From the NCBI GenBank assembly GCA_002706085.1, contig PAJO01000041.1:1-64000 (forward strand): a stretch of DNA of 64,000 bases. The letters are read 5' to 3'. Below, one piece after another: positions 1 through 9,549 of this stretch. Every line of letters starts with the position of its first letter. The first letter of the stretch is position 1. The notes under the pieces were generated by a model. That model was not told the origin of the DNA, ran no database searches, and saw only the letters and a program-made list of their open reading frames with translations. The translations under genes were made by a program, and so were the position numbers. This DNA is from Alcanivoracaceae bacterium. Its GTDB lineage: Bacteria; Pseudomonadota; Gammaproteobacteria; Pseudomonadales; Alcanivoracaceae.

Positions 1-135
1 CCCGCACTCGTTGTTGCGCTTTTTCGATGGATGGACATACACCTTCAAAAGCGCGCCTAGATTGCGAACCAGCCTGAAAGACTGAGCACGCAAGGGGTTA
101 TTCGAAGGCTCCCACGTTCTTGCTATTTCAGGCTT

Positions 136-1164
136 TCAGCCAGCGAGCACCGTTTTGGCCACCTCACCCGGCTCTTCCCTGGACAGCCGCGGAACCAGAA
201 AGCCCGGCAAACGACCGCGCAACTGGTGATGCAGGGCCATTGCCTTATCATCTGGCACAGCAAAATGGGCCGCCCCCTGAACCTTGTCCAGAAGGTGAAG
301 GTAATACGGCATGATCCCCCCGTCGTGGAGACGCTCAGACAGTCTCACCAGCGTCTCAAGGTCGTCGTTGACCCCCGCCAGCAACACACTCTGATTCAGC
401 AGCGTGATGCCGGCCCGCTGCCATTGGCGGGTACGCTCCAGCAGCAACGGCGACAGCTCTCGGGGATGGTTGGCGTGCAGCACCAGCACCGATCGCCAGC
501 GCGGGTCGGCCAGCTGCGCCAGCAATCCGTCGTCCAGGCGCTCCGGAATCACCACCGGGGTACGACTGTGAACCCGCAACCTCACCAGATGCGGGAGTGC
601 GGCGAGCCCCTCCAGCAACTGCCCGAGGCGACGGTTATTGAGCGTCAGCGGGTCGCCGCCGCTGAGAATCACCTCGTTGATATCCGGCCGTTCTGACAAC
701 CATGCCAGAGCCTGCTCCCAGCGCTTGCCGCTCAGATGGGTCTGGTAAGGGAAATGACGGCGGAAGCAGTAGCGGCAGTGCACCGCACAGGCACCCGTCA
801 CCACCAGCAGGGCGCGACCGTGATACTTGTGCAACAGGCCTGGCACCGGGGTGTGATCGGACTCGTCCAGCGGGTCGGCGGTGTACCCCGGCTGCTCCAG
901 CAGCTCTTCCGGCACGCTCATGACCTGCCGCAACAAGGGATCATCCGGATCACCGGGCGTCATCAACGCCGCATAGGCACGGGGCACCCGCAGCGGGAAA
1001 TCCCGGGCCGCCGCCAACTGCTCGGGCAATGCATCCGCTGCCAATCCCAGCATTGACAATAGCTCCGCCGGATCCGTGATCAGATCGGCCTGCTGACGCT
1101 GCCAGTCGGGTAACTCCCAACCGGGCGCGTCCTGCGTTATCATTGCCAGCCTTTCCAATGCCAT
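136..1164 (-). CDS. epmB: EF-P (R)-beta-lysine generating aminomutase EpmB
   Basis: Radical SAM/PLP lysine 2,3-aminomutase-like enzyme that makes (R)-beta-lysine for attachment to elongation factor P. The CxxxCxxC iron-sulfur motif is at Cys126, Cys130 and Cys133, followed by RRHFPY. The PLP-binding lysine is probably Lys294 in the [11 protein letters not shown] segment. At 342 aa it matches EpmB proteins and lacks the long C-terminal tail of catabolic lysine aminomutases. The gene diverges from efp with only 24 bp between the starts, so the two share a promoter region. A second ATG at codon 8 is possible as the start. Family assignment is firm. Confidence 0.95.
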   Translation of the reverse strand: MALERLAMITQDAPGWELPDWQRQQADLITDPAELLSMLGLAADALPEQLAAARDFPLRVPRAYAALMTPGDPDDPLLRQVMSVPEELLEQPGYTADPLDESDHTPVPGLLHKYHGRALLVVTGACAVHCRYCFRRHFPYQTHLSGKRWEQALAWLSERPDINEVILSGGDPLTLNNRRLGQLLEGLAALPHLVRLRVHSRTPVVIPERLDDGLLAQLADPRWRSVLVLHANHPRELSPLLLERTRQWQRAGITLLNQSVLLAGVNDDLETLVRLSERLHDGGIMPYYLHLLDKVQGAAHFAVPDDKAMALHHQLRGRLPGFLVPRLSREEPGEVAKTVLAG

Positions 1165-1188
1165 ACATCAACCTTTGGAACATTATTT

Positions 1189-1758
1189 ATGGCCAACTAT
1201 TCTACCAGTGAATTCAAGTCTGGCTTGAAAGTCATGCTCGACGGCGACCCCTGCGCCATCATCGAGAACGAATTTGTGAAGCCCGGCAAGGGCCAGGCCT
1301 TCAATCGCGTCAAGCTGCGCAACCTGAAATCCGGCAAGGTCTGGGAGCGCACCTTCAAGTCTGGCGACTCTCTGGAAGGTGCCGATGTCATGGACGTGTC
1401 CATGCAGTATCTGTACGCCGATGGCGAGTTCTGGCACTTCATGGACCAGACCACCTTCGAACAGAAAGCCGCCGATGAAGCCGCCGTGGGCGATGCCAAG
1501 CTGTGGCTCAAAGAAGAGGACGTGTGCGAGATCACCCTCTACAACGGCGAGCCGCTGTCCGTTTCCCCCCCCAATTTCGTGGAACTGGAAATCGTGGAGA
1601 CCGACCCCGGCCTGAAGGGCGACACCGCGGGCACTGGCGGCAAGCCTGCCACCCTGACCACCGGTGCAGTGGTCCGCGTTCCGCTGTTTGTTCAGACCGG
1701 AGAAATCGTCAAGGTCGACACCCGTACCGGTGACTACGTGGGCCGCATCAAGAGCTAG
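1189..1758 (+). CDS. efp: translation elongation factor P
   Basis: EF-P binds ribosomes stalled at polyproline and speeds peptide-bond formation. The protein is 189 aa, the normal length, with an N-terminal KOW-like domain and two OB folds. The modification-site loop VKPGKGQAF carries the target lysine at Lys34, as in E. coli. The C-terminal signature [19 protein letters not shown] is present. It lies between epmB (divergent) and epmA (2 bp downstream), so substrate and both modifying enzymes are encoded together. This supports beta-lysylation rather than rhamnosylation of EF-P here. Confidence 0.98.
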   Translation: MANYSTSEFKSGLKVMLDGDPCAIIENEFVKPGKGQAFNRVKLRNLKSGKVWERTFKSGDSLEGADVMDVSMQYLYADGEFWHFMDQTTFEQKAADEAAVGDAKLWLKEEDVCEITLYNGEPLSVSPPNFVELEIVETDPGLKGDTAGTGGKPATLTTGAVVRVPLFVQTGEIVKVDTRTGDYVGRIKS

Positions 1759-1760
1759 GC

Positions 1761-2696
1761 GTGAGCGACTGGCTCCCCACCGCCTCCCTCGAGGCCATCA
1801 AGGCGCGCGCCGAGCTGCTAGGCACGGTGCGCGCCTTTTTTGATGCCCGCAAAGTGCTGGAAGTGGACACCCCACAACTGGCGCACTACGGCGTCAGCGA
1901 CCCGCACATCCAGTGCATCCCGGTACCGGGTTACGGTTACCTGCAAAGCTCCCCGGAATACCATATGAAGCGGCTACTGGCCGCGGGCAGCGGGCCGATC
2001 TACCAGCTGTGCAAGGCGTTTCGTGACGGCGAAGCCGGTGGCCGGCACAACCCGGAATTTACCATGCTGGAGTGGTACCGGCCCGGGTATGCGCTCAAGG
2101 AGCTGATCAATGAATGCCTGGCGTTGCTGGCCGAGCTGTTTCCGGATGCCTGCAGCCAGCACTATCACTTCCGCCCCCTCTTCCAGCAGGCCACCGGCCT
2201 GGACCCCCTGACCGCCACAGACGAAGCCTTGAGAAAATGCGCCGAGCACCATGGCGCCCCGGCGGGTCTGGAAAAAACCGCGGCAGTGGATTACTTGATG
2301 GCGACACAGGTCGAAACCACCCTGCCTGTCGACCAGCTCTCGGTGGTCAGTGACTTCCCCGGCTGGGCCGCCGCGCTGGCACAAACCCATGAGGACAGTG
2401 ACGGCGCACTGGTCGCAAGACGCTTCGAGATCTATTACCGCGGGCTGGAGCTGGCCAACGGCTACCAGGAGCTCACCGACCCGCAGGAGCAATCGCGCCG
2501 CTTTCAGCAGGACAACGCCCTGCGAAAACAGCAGGGATTACCCCCCATGGCTCCGGACACTCACCTGCTCGCGGCCATGAATCACGGCCTCCCAGACTGC
2601 AGCGGCGTGGCCATGGGGGTAGAAAGATTGCTGATGGCACAACAAAAGGCCGGCCGCATCGATCAGGTCATCAGCTTCCCCATGGATCGAGCCTAA
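1761..2696 (+). CDS. epmA: EF-P--(R)-beta-lysine ligase EpmA
   Basis: Class II lysyl-tRNA-synthetase-like enzyme (GenX/PoxA) that attaches beta-lysine to Lys34 of EF-P. It is 311 aa and consists of a catalytic domain only, with no anticodon-binding domain, as expected for the paralogue. Motif 2 region (FRDGEAGGRHNPEFTMLEWY) and motif 3 (GVAMGVERLLM) are visible. The start is a GTG at 1761, two bases after the efp stop, so translation is probably coupled. It is the last gene before a 312-bp repeat-rich convergent intergenic region. Confidence 0.95.
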   Translation: MSDWLPTASLEAIKARAELLGTVRAFFDARKVLEVDTPQLAHYGVSDPHIQCIPVPGYGYLQSSPEYHMKRLLAAGSGPIYQLCKAFRDGEAGGRHNPEFTMLEWYRPGYALKELINECLALLAELFPDACSQHYHFRPLFQQATGLDPLTATDEALRKCAEHHGAPAGLEKTAAVDYLMATQVETTLPVDQLSVVSDFPGWAAALAQTHEDSDGALVARRFEIYYRGLELANGYQELTDPQEQSRRFQQDNALRKQQGLPPMAPDTHLLAAMNHGLPDCSGVAMGVERLLMAQQKAGRIDQVISFPMDRA

Positions 2697-2736
2697 GCTC
2701 CACCCCAGTAACGCACCCCCCCAAAACAAAAGGCAC

Positions 2737-2900
2737 ATCGCGGATTAACGGGAATCGCCCACAGAGAAAAGCCGTCTTTCCTCAGTACCCTTTGTGCCCT
2801 CTTTGGTGAAAATGCTTTTGATCCTGGTCCGGGATCACGCCGCCAGCGACGCTCCTACGGCAAAAGGGGATTAAATCAGGCTTTCCCGGAAATCCGCGAT
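2737..2900. repeat. MITE-like dispersed repeat, copy 1
   Basis: A 164-bp segment begins ATCGCGGATTAACGGGAA and ends with the near reverse complement, closing on AATCCGCGAT. The outer 10 bp of the two ends are perfect inverted repeats and 16 of 18 bp match overall. A second copy with the same ends and much of the same interior lies at 52305-52618. There is no ORF inside. The interior holds a degenerate REP-like piece (AGCGACGCTCCTACGG). It looks like a non-autonomous mobile element; no matching transposase is in the window. Confidence 0.75.
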
Positions 2901-2912
2901 AAGCCAAACAAA

Positions 2913-2940
2913 AGGCCGCACCCTCTGACAGGCGCGGCCT
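2913..2940 (-). terminator. Rho-independent terminator for the 3009-3926 hydrolase
   Basis: Stem AGGCCGC/GCGGCCT, followed on the minus strand by TTTTG. It sits 36 nt beyond the heptad array 2977-3004. An equivalent hairpin occupies the same relative place after pilU (52261-52292). Confidence 0.7.
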
Positions 2941-2976
2941 CATCCCTTCCAGCAAAAACAGCCCGCCACCGCGCGC

Positions 2977-3004
2977 TGTTCACTGTTAACTATTCACCGT
3001 TCAC
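2977..3004 (-). repeat. heptad array (site E1)
   Basis: Four 7-bp units on the minus strand: GTGAACG, GTGAATA, GTTAACA, GTGAACA. The array starts 4 nt after the hydrolase stop codon and leads to the terminator 2913-2940. TGA, TAG and TAA codons in the units cover all three minus-strand frames. One of at least nine heptad sites in the window. Confidence 0.85.
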
Positions 3005-3008
3005 TCTC

Positions 3009-3926
3009 TCATGCCACCGCTGGCTGCCCCACCGAATTGGCACGCCCCACGGTTTCGGCAATCAGCTCACCCATACGCTGCAGCAAGGACGGCGGGAAGT
3101 CGTGCCCCATGCCCGGCAGGATCGCCAACTTGGCGCCGCGAATATGACGGGCAGAAGCTTTGCCGCCTGCAGGGCGAATCAGCGGGTCCGCGCCACCGTG
3201 AATAACGGTGGTCGGGCAGGTGATTTTCTTCAGCCAGGGTGTCAGGGCACCGGTAGCGACAATCCCCAGGAACTGGTTGCGAATCCCCAGCGGGTTGATG
3301 CCGCGCGCCCAACACTGGCGATAAATGTCTGCCAGCTCGTCCCGCCCCTGGGGCAGGGTGCCCGCCAACTTGCCCATCATTTCAAGACCGAACGCCACAA
3401 ACTGGTCTTCTGTTTCAATCTTCACCCGCGGTGCCACCAGCGCCTTCAGGGCCTCCGGCTTCGGCGGCGGCACCAGACGGCTGTTGTTGCTCGACATGAT
3501 GGAGGTGAGTGACAACACCCGCTCGGGGTATTTACCCGCCATCAGCTGGCTGATCATGCCACCCATGGATGCCCCCACCAGATGGGCCTTGTCGATGGCA
3601 AGCGCATCCAGCAGACCCACGGTATCGTCCACCATGTCATGAAGGGTGTAGGGGGCATCGACAGACAGACCGATATAACCCCGCATGATGGCCGTGAGCG
3701 GACCATGCTTGAGACGCCGACGAATACGCGATGACTTGCCCACGTCCCGGTTATCAAAGCGGATCACCCGGTAGCCCCGCTCAACCAAACTGTCGAGCAA
3801 CGATTCCGGCCAGAACACCATCTGGGCAGACAGCCCCATAACGAACACGATCGCTTCCCCATTCTCGGGGCCGCGGCTTTCGTAGAAAAGCTCAATACCA
3901 TTGCTGGCGACTGTTCCTGACTGCAT
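3009..3926 (-). CDS. alpha/beta hydrolase
   Basis: A 305-aa alpha/beta-fold hydrolase of the haloperoxidase/esterase type. The nucleophile elbow GASMGG places the serine at about residue 120. The acid is probably in HGGADPLI and the histidine in GMGHDFP near the C-terminus. I use the ATG at 3926 (MQSGTVASNGIELFYESRG), because the family domain begins there; the ORF extends upstream to 3980 with non-conserved sequence. Substrate is unknown. It is the first of three neighbouring hydrolase genes and is divergent from the next. Confidence 0.88.
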   Translation of the reverse strand: MQSGTVASNGIELFYESRGPENGEAIVFVMGLSAQMVFWPESLLDSLVERGYRVIRFDNRDVGKSSRIRRRLKHGPLTAIMRGYIGLSVDAPYTLHDMVDDTVGLLDALAIDKAHLVGASMGGMISQLMAGKYPERVLSLTSIMSSNNSRLVPPPKPEALKALVAPRVKIETEDQFVAFGLEMMGKLAGTLPQGRDELADIYRQCWARGINPLGIRNQFLGIVATGALTPWLKKITCPTTVIHGGADPLIRPAGGKASARHIRGAKLAILPGMGHDFPPSLLQRMGELIAETVGRANSVGQPAVA

Positions 3927-4122
3927 GACCTGCCTCAATGTCGTAAAAACCACACTGCAACATAGGCAAGCCGCCCGCATACCACAAGCTCGATCAACCC
4001 GATTGGCCTGTTATGCCGCAAACCTGACCCCAGGCGACTGTTTACTGGCCTCTTCACCCCTGCCATTCAGACGGAACGGCCATTAAGGTAGATGCCCTGA
4101 ATAACAACACAGCGGATTCCCC

Positions 4123-5013
4123 ATGAGTCTTCAGGCGACCCTCGTTAAAGCCGTAACCCGGCGCACCATCAAACGTTCCGGACTGAGTGATGAGCAGGTG
4201 GTTCGCCACCTTCGCAAGGTGTTCAACAGCACCCCCAGCCTGACCCTGATGCCTTTCGGGGTAAAACTCAGCCAAGTGGATCAGCCCCAGTTTCGTGGCG
4301 AACGCCTGAGTGTGACGAACCCCGCCGTCACCGTGCTGTACCTGCATGGTGGCGCCTATGTTGGCGGCGTCACCCGCACCTACCACAACCTGGCCGGTCG
4401 TCTGGCCAAAAAACTGAAAGGCGAGGTGTATCTGGCCACCTACCCGTTTGCCCCCGAGCACCCCTACCCGGAGGCGGTCAATCGGGTCATGGAGGCCTAT
4501 GAATACCTGCTGGGCCTTGGCAAACAGCCACAGGACATTGTGATCGCTGGCGACTCCGCTGGCGGCGGGCTCACCCTGGCAACCCTGCTGCATATCCGTG
4601 ACAAGGGTCTGCCACAACCGCGCTGTGCGGTCCTGCTGTCGCCGGGCAGCAACGCCACTCCGGACGACCGCGTGCTGGATGCGCTGGATGCCAGTGACGC
4701 CATGCTGTCAGCCGACATTGTGCGCTCGGCCATCAACCTCTACATCCCCAATGAAAATGACCGCGACCATCCCTATGCATCGCCCTGCAAGGGCAACTAT
4801 GAAGGTATCTGCCCGCTGCTGATTACGGTCACCCCGGACGAAGTGCTCTATTCAGACAGCAAGCTGGTACGCCGGGCGGCCGAACAGGCGGGAGTGAAGG
4901 TGGAATGGATCGAGCGACCCGGCCTGTTCCATGTCTGGCCGATCATGGTGCCGCTGCTGCCGGAAGCCCGCCAGGATCTGAAACGCATTGTCAGCTTCAT
5001 CAAACGCGCCTGA
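4123..5013 (+). CDS. alpha/beta hydrolase, hormone-sensitive-lipase family
   Basis: A 296-aa esterase/lipase of the HSL (bacterial family IV) type. The oxyanion-hole motif HGGAYVGG is at about residues 75-82 and the nucleophile motif GDSAGGG puts the serine at about 145. The acid is probably in TPDEVLYSDS and the histidine in FHVWP. No signal peptide is seen, so it is probably cytoplasmic. These enzymes hydrolyse short- to medium-chain esters; the physiological substrate cannot be read here. The next hydrolase follows 96 bp downstream on the same strand. Confidence 0.9.
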   Translation: MSLQATLVKAVTRRTIKRSGLSDEQVVRHLRKVFNSTPSLTLMPFGVKLSQVDQPQFRGERLSVTNPAVTVLYLHGGAYVGGVTRTYHNLAGRLAKKLKGEVYLATYPFAPEHPYPEAVNRVMEAYEYLLGLGKQPQDIVIAGDSAGGGLTLATLLHIRDKGLPQPRCAVLLSPGSNATPDDRVLDALDASDAMLSADIVRSAINLYIPNENDRDHPYASPCKGNYEGICPLLITVTPDEVLYSDSKLVRRAAEQAGVKVEWIERPGLFHVWPIMVPLLPEARQDLKRIVSFIKRA

Positions 5014-5109
5014 CCATTTCGCCGTGTGCCCAACGGCAGATTCGGTCATTGCAGCCCTCCGTCCTGCGGCGTCTACTGAGACATCGCAGAATAACGACGG
5101 GAGCAGGCC

Positions 5110-6339
5110 ATGACCGAACTGCCGCGCATCCGGCCGGAGGACTATTGTGACGATGATCTTCCCCGGCTGACCCAACCCTGGTGGCAAACCCTGCCACGCG
5201 GGTTTCACGCCATGCCAGACCATTTTCTGGCCGACAACGACACGCGCTGGCGCATCGATTACACCGCCAGCGTCGACACCCTCGCTCGCACCGGGCTGGC
5301 CTGCATGGCCGGCGCCGCCGCGTTGCCCGCCAGCCTGAATGTGCGCCAGCAAAAAGAAGAGCGCGACCTGGTAGCCTTCTATCGCCAGTATCTGGACAGC
5401 GGTGACCCACAACACTTTTTCCGCCCGCCCACCGTGCGCCCCAGAATCCAGCGAGGCCCGGTGGCCCGCTACCACTTCCAGCCGGAAGACGGCCAGGCCC
5501 ACACCCTGCAGTTTCGTTCCCCGTTTGACACCGTGAACCCGGCCCTGAGCGAACGTTACCAGGCACACCGTCGCAACCGCATTGCCTGCGCCCAACACTG
5601 GAAGCACCACGGCGAACCGCGCCCGACCCTGGTCATGATTCATGGCTTTGTGGCCGATCCGTACTGGCTGAACACCCGCTGGCTGGCCCTGCCCTGGTTC
5701 TACAAACAAGGGTTTGATGTGTTGCTCTACACCCTGCCATTCCATGGCCGTCGCAAGGGCGCGCTGGCACCGTTCAGTGGCGCGCAGTTCTTCAGCCAGG
5801 GCATGGCCATGCTGAACGAAACCTTTGCCCAGGCGATTCATGACCTGCGCATTTTTCTCGACATGTTGCGCGACGAGGGCAGCCCGGCCATCGGCGCCAC
5901 CGGCATTTCGCTGGGGGGCTACACCACCGGCTTGCTGTCCTCACTGGAAAAAGACCTGGCCTTCGCCATCCCCAATGTACCGCTGGTCAGCATCATGGAC
6001 CTGATGAAAAGCTGGTTCCCGGTGAACCTGCAGTTCCCGCTGTTCCACAAAGTATACGACACGGATCTGGCCGGCTTGCGCCAACTCACGGCGCTACACT
6101 CGCCGCTCACCTGGCCCTGCCAGGTACCCCAAAAGGGCCGCATGATCATCGGCGGTGCCGGCGACCGTTTTGCGCCCCCCAAGCACAGTTTCCTGTTGAA
6201 ACAACACTGGCAGGACTGCGACATCCACTGGTTCCCGGGCAACCACATGCTGCATCTGGATCAGGGGCGTTATCTGAAAGCCATGCGGGATTTCATGCAC
6301 GATGCGCTGGCAGAGAAATCGGCGGCATTGAGTGCGTAG
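5110..6339 (+). CDS. alpha/beta hydrolase, ABHD18-like
   Basis: A 409-aa protein with an N-terminal region of about 170 residues without a clear motif, then an alpha/beta hydrolase core. The oxyanion segment is MIHGFVADPYW and the nucleophile elbow GISLGGY places the serine at 267. A GAGDRFAPP acid region and the late histidine in NHMLHLDQGRY follow. The layout resembles the ABHD18/DUF2048 family, which is inference from pattern. A GGGAG ribosome-binding site precedes the ATG. It probably forms an operon with the upstream HSL-type esterase. Confidence 0.8.
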   Translation: MTELPRIRPEDYCDDDLPRLTQPWWQTLPRGFHAMPDHFLADNDTRWRIDYTASVDTLARTGLACMAGAAALPASLNVRQQKEERDLVAFYRQYLDSGDPQHFFRPPTVRPRIQRGPVARYHFQPEDGQAHTLQFRSPFDTVNPALSERYQAHRRNRIACAQHWKHHGEPRPTLVMIHGFVADPYWLNTRWLALPWFYKQGFDVLLYTLPFHGRRKGALAPFSGAQFFSQGMAMLNETFAQAIHDLRIFLDMLRDEGSPAIGATGISLGGYTTGLLSSLEKDLAFAIPNVPLVSIMDLMKSWFPVNLQFPLFHKVYDTDLAGLRQLTALHSPLTWPCQVPQKGRMIIGGAGDRFAPPKHSFLLKQHWQDCDIHWFPGNHMLHLDQGRYLKAMRDFMHDALAEKSAALSA

Positions 6340-6511
6340 AAAATGTCGGGTGAGTTTCGAAGATCAAGACCAGGGCCTTCAAACGCCACAACCTTGTTGC
6401 CTTTCCAAACTCGCTTTTCGTGACTCGATTGTGAGGCCCTTTTAACTCTGCGCTGCCGCCGGGTTTTCCATGCAAGCATGGACTCCTGCAGCGACTTCAG
6501 CGCGGAGCACG

Positions 6512-7147
6512 TTACGGTTTTTTCGGGGAGTCTGTCTTGAACAACAATGCGGTGCCGGCGCCGCAGGCGACCACGGTTTTCATCATGCTTTCCACACCGA
6601 TTTCCGGGTGCAGTTCCACCAGCGTTTCATCCACATGATAGATAAAGCCACTGGTGGGATTGGGGCCGGTAGGCACGAACACCGTAACGTGGCCATCGGC
6701 ATGGCGGGATGTGACCAGGGCAGTGACCGACACATCCACGTTGCGGCCATACAGCCAGACCCGCGCCACCTCACCGCGGCTGAACGGGCTGTCGCTGCTG
6801 TTGCCCATCAGCTGCGCAATCACTTCCCGCACCGTGGTGTAACCGGGCAGCCGGGTCATGACATTCTCTTCCCACTGCTGCCACAACCAGCTGCCCAACC
6901 GGGTTGCCACCAGGGTGCCAACCAGAAAACACAACACCATGACCGCCAGCACCGCCAGCCAGTCGGCCACGAATTTGGGCAGACCAAAGGCATTGATAAA
7001 CACCGAGGTAAACGGGGAAATCATGTCCGTCACCGTCTGGTAGATCCAGCGGAAGAAGAACACGATGATGGAGATGGGCAACAGGATGGTCAGCCCGCCC
7101 AGCAGGGATTTCCGGATAAAAAACCAGACGCGTCGGTTGGCGCTCAT
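6512..7147 (-). CDS. DUF502 family membrane protein
   Basis: A 211-aa integral membrane protein of the DUF502 family. Two hydrophobic segments lie near residues 10-33 and 55-80, with the motif LLPISIIVFFFRW in the first. A soluble C-terminal half has FVPTGPNPTSGF, typical of the family. I choose the ATG at 7147 (MSANRRVW): the upstream part of the ORF runs into the dispersed repeat 7172-7243. Function of the family is unknown. It is downstream of greB on the same strand, separated by that repeat. Confidence 0.85.
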   Translation of the reverse strand: MSANRRVWFFIRKSLLGGLTILLPISIIVFFFRWIYQTVTDMISPFTSVFINAFGLPKFVADWLAVLAVMVLCFLVGTLVATRLGSWLWQQWEENVMTRLPGYTTVREVIAQLMGNSSDSPFSRGEVARVWLYGRNVDVSVTALVTSRHADGHVTVFVPTGPNPTSGFIYHVDETLVELHPEIGVESMMKTVVACGAGTALLFKTDSPKKP

Positions 7148-7171
7148 GGGCGAATAATTCCTCTGTTCGCA

Positions 7172-7243
7172 GGGTGGAAATTGTCTCGGCAATCTCCGCC
7201 GTCAATGGCGGAGATGGGCTCACGCCCATTTCCGCCCTACGGC
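7172..7243. repeat. REP-like imperfect inverted repeat, copy 1
   Basis: Two related halves face each other: GGGTGGAAATTGTCTCGG...AATCTCC and GGAGATGGGC...GCCCATTTCCGCCCTAC. The same two halves occur in swapped order at 57054-57129. Position between greB and the DUF502 gene suggests a transcript hairpin or REP/BIME function. Confidence 0.7.
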
Positions 7244-7245
7244 GG

Positions 7246-7749
7246 TTACGCTTCCACGTACCAAATACGATTGATGAACAGACAACGCTCCCCCGCCGGG
7301 GTTCGCACCTCCACTTCATCCTCTACCTGTTTTTTCAGCAAGGCCCGTGCCAACGGCGCATCAATACTGATATAGCCACGCTCGGCATCAGTCTCGTCCG
7401 GTCCCACCAGACGATAGGTCTCCAGGTCACCCTGCTCGTTTTCCAGCTCAACCCAGGCACCAAAAAACACCCGACTCTGGTCTTCCGGGAGCCGCTCCAC
7501 CACCGTCATGTCATCCAGTCGTTTGCTGAGAAAGCGCACTCGCCGATCGATTTCCCGCAGCTGCTTCTTGCCGTAGATATATTCCGCATTTTCCGAACGA
7601 TCCCCCTGAGCGGCAGCCTCCTGCACGGCCTGGGTCACCTCCGGGCGCTTGACCTTCCACAGATACTGCAGCTCGTCGTTCAGTTTGCGGTAGCCTTCCG
7701 CGGTAATGTACTTGGAGGCGGGCTTGCCCTTTGGTCGCCAGCGGCCCAT
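7246..7749 (-). CDS. greB: transcription elongation factor GreB
   Basis: GreB rescues backtracked RNA polymerase by stimulating transcript cleavage through the secondary channel. The 167-aa protein has the N-terminal coiled coil with the tip GDRSENAEYIYGKK, which carries the catalytic acidic pair, and a C-terminal FKBP-like domain. YIYGKKQLREIDRR and the basic N-terminus fit GreB rather than GreA. It follows the VOC gene with a 2-bp gap, so the two are co-transcribed. A dispersed repeat begins right after the stop codon. Confidence 0.95.
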   Translation of the reverse strand: MGRWRPKGKPASKYITAEGYRKLNDELQYLWKVKRPEVTQAVQEAAAQGDRSENAEYIYGKKQLREIDRRVRFLSKRLDDMTVVERLPEDQSRVFFGAWVELENEQGDLETYRLVGPDETDAERGYISIDAPLARALLKKQVEDEVEVRTPAGERCLFINRIWYVEA

Positions 7750-7751
7750 GG

Positions 7752-8174
7752 CTACACCTCAAAAATCCGTTCCAGCTCGCGCAGCCCCTTGAATTCCAGG
7801 GTATTCCCGGAGGGATCCTGCACAAAGAATGTGCCTTGCTCGGCAGGCTGCCCCATAAAACGCTCGCGAGGCTTGAGCAGAAACGGCCACTGGTGCTCAT
7901 GGATTCGCGCCACCAGGGTTTCCCAGCTCGCAAAATCCAGCACCACCCCAAAGTGAGGCATGGGAACAGGATGGCCATCCACCTCGCTGTAGCCTTGAAT
8001 CGGGGTGAGATCCTCACCCTTGTGCAACGACAACTGGTGGCCGTGCAGATCGATATCGATCCAGTTCTGGGCATCGCGACCACGGCGACCACCCAACACC
8101 CGGACATAAAAATCCGCCGCGTCTTCCAGATCATTTACCAGAAAGGCCAGATGAAAGGCCGGCTGTTTTTCCAT
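7752..8174 (-). CDS. VOC family (glyoxalase/dioxygenase-like) protein
   Basis: A 140-aa single-chain vicinal-oxygen-chelate protein with two beta-alpha-beta-beta-beta modules. It starts AFHLAFLVNDLEDAADFYVRVLGG. Metal-ligand candidates are the His in the first strand, the His in PHFGVVLDF and the Glu in GNTLEFKG. The ending DPSGNTLEFKG is typical of the superfamily. It is the first gene of a two-gene unit with greB. The substrate cannot be assigned. Confidence 0.85.
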   Translation of the reverse strand: MEKQPAFHLAFLVNDLEDAADFYVRVLGGRRGRDAQNWIDIDLHGHQLSLHKGEDLTPIQGYSEVDGHPVPMPHFGVVLDFASWETLVARIHEHQWPFLLKPRERFMGQPAEQGTFFVQDPSGNTLEFKGLRELERIFEV

Positions 8175-8254
8175 TATCTACTGCTCTTGCTAAACTCACG
8201 CGAACCAGCTTGATGCCCGGACCATCCTCAAGGAGTGGCAGGCGGTGAACAAGC

Positions 8255-8406
8255 AGTTGAAAGTTCAAAGTTTAAAGTTGAAAAGCGCGAGACAGGCAGT
8301 GCTATTTGATCCGCCTTACCCGCGCCCGAACGTCAAGCGCGGGCGCGGCGCTGGAAGCCCTCTCAACGTCATCCGCGTTTTAACTTTAAACTTTGAACTT
8401 TCAACT
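8255..8406. repeat. heptad inverted-repeat element (site E2)
   Basis: The left arm 8255-8282 is four units: AGTTGAA, AGTTCAA, AGTTTAA, AGTTGAA. The right arm 8379-8406, read on the opposite strand, is AGTTGAA, AGTTCAA, AGTTTAA, AGTTAAA. The arms therefore match at 27 of 28 bases with the unit order kept. CGCG-containing sequence follows each arm inward, and a GC-rich hairpin lies near 8320-8350. The 152-bp element fills the divergent gap between the VOC gene and hemB. Nothing else is seen in the 310-bp gap. Confidence 0.9.
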
Positions 8407-8439
8407 CACCCCCCCCCGTCGCAAACAACACTCTCATGA

Positions 8440-9489
<1,050 letters not shown>

Positions 9490-9490
9490 T

Positions 9491-9521
9491 TTGCCAACCC
9501 GGGCCGGTGCGGCCATATAAT
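9491..9521 (+). promoter_or_regulatory. candidate sigma70 promoter of the marR-type gene
   Basis: TTGCCA at 9491-9496 and a perfect TATAAT at 9516-9521 with a 19-bp spacer, just upstream of the regulator start at 9550. Confidence 0.5.
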
Positions 9522-9549
9522 GCATGCACACTTTATCCGGAGTTTTCGC

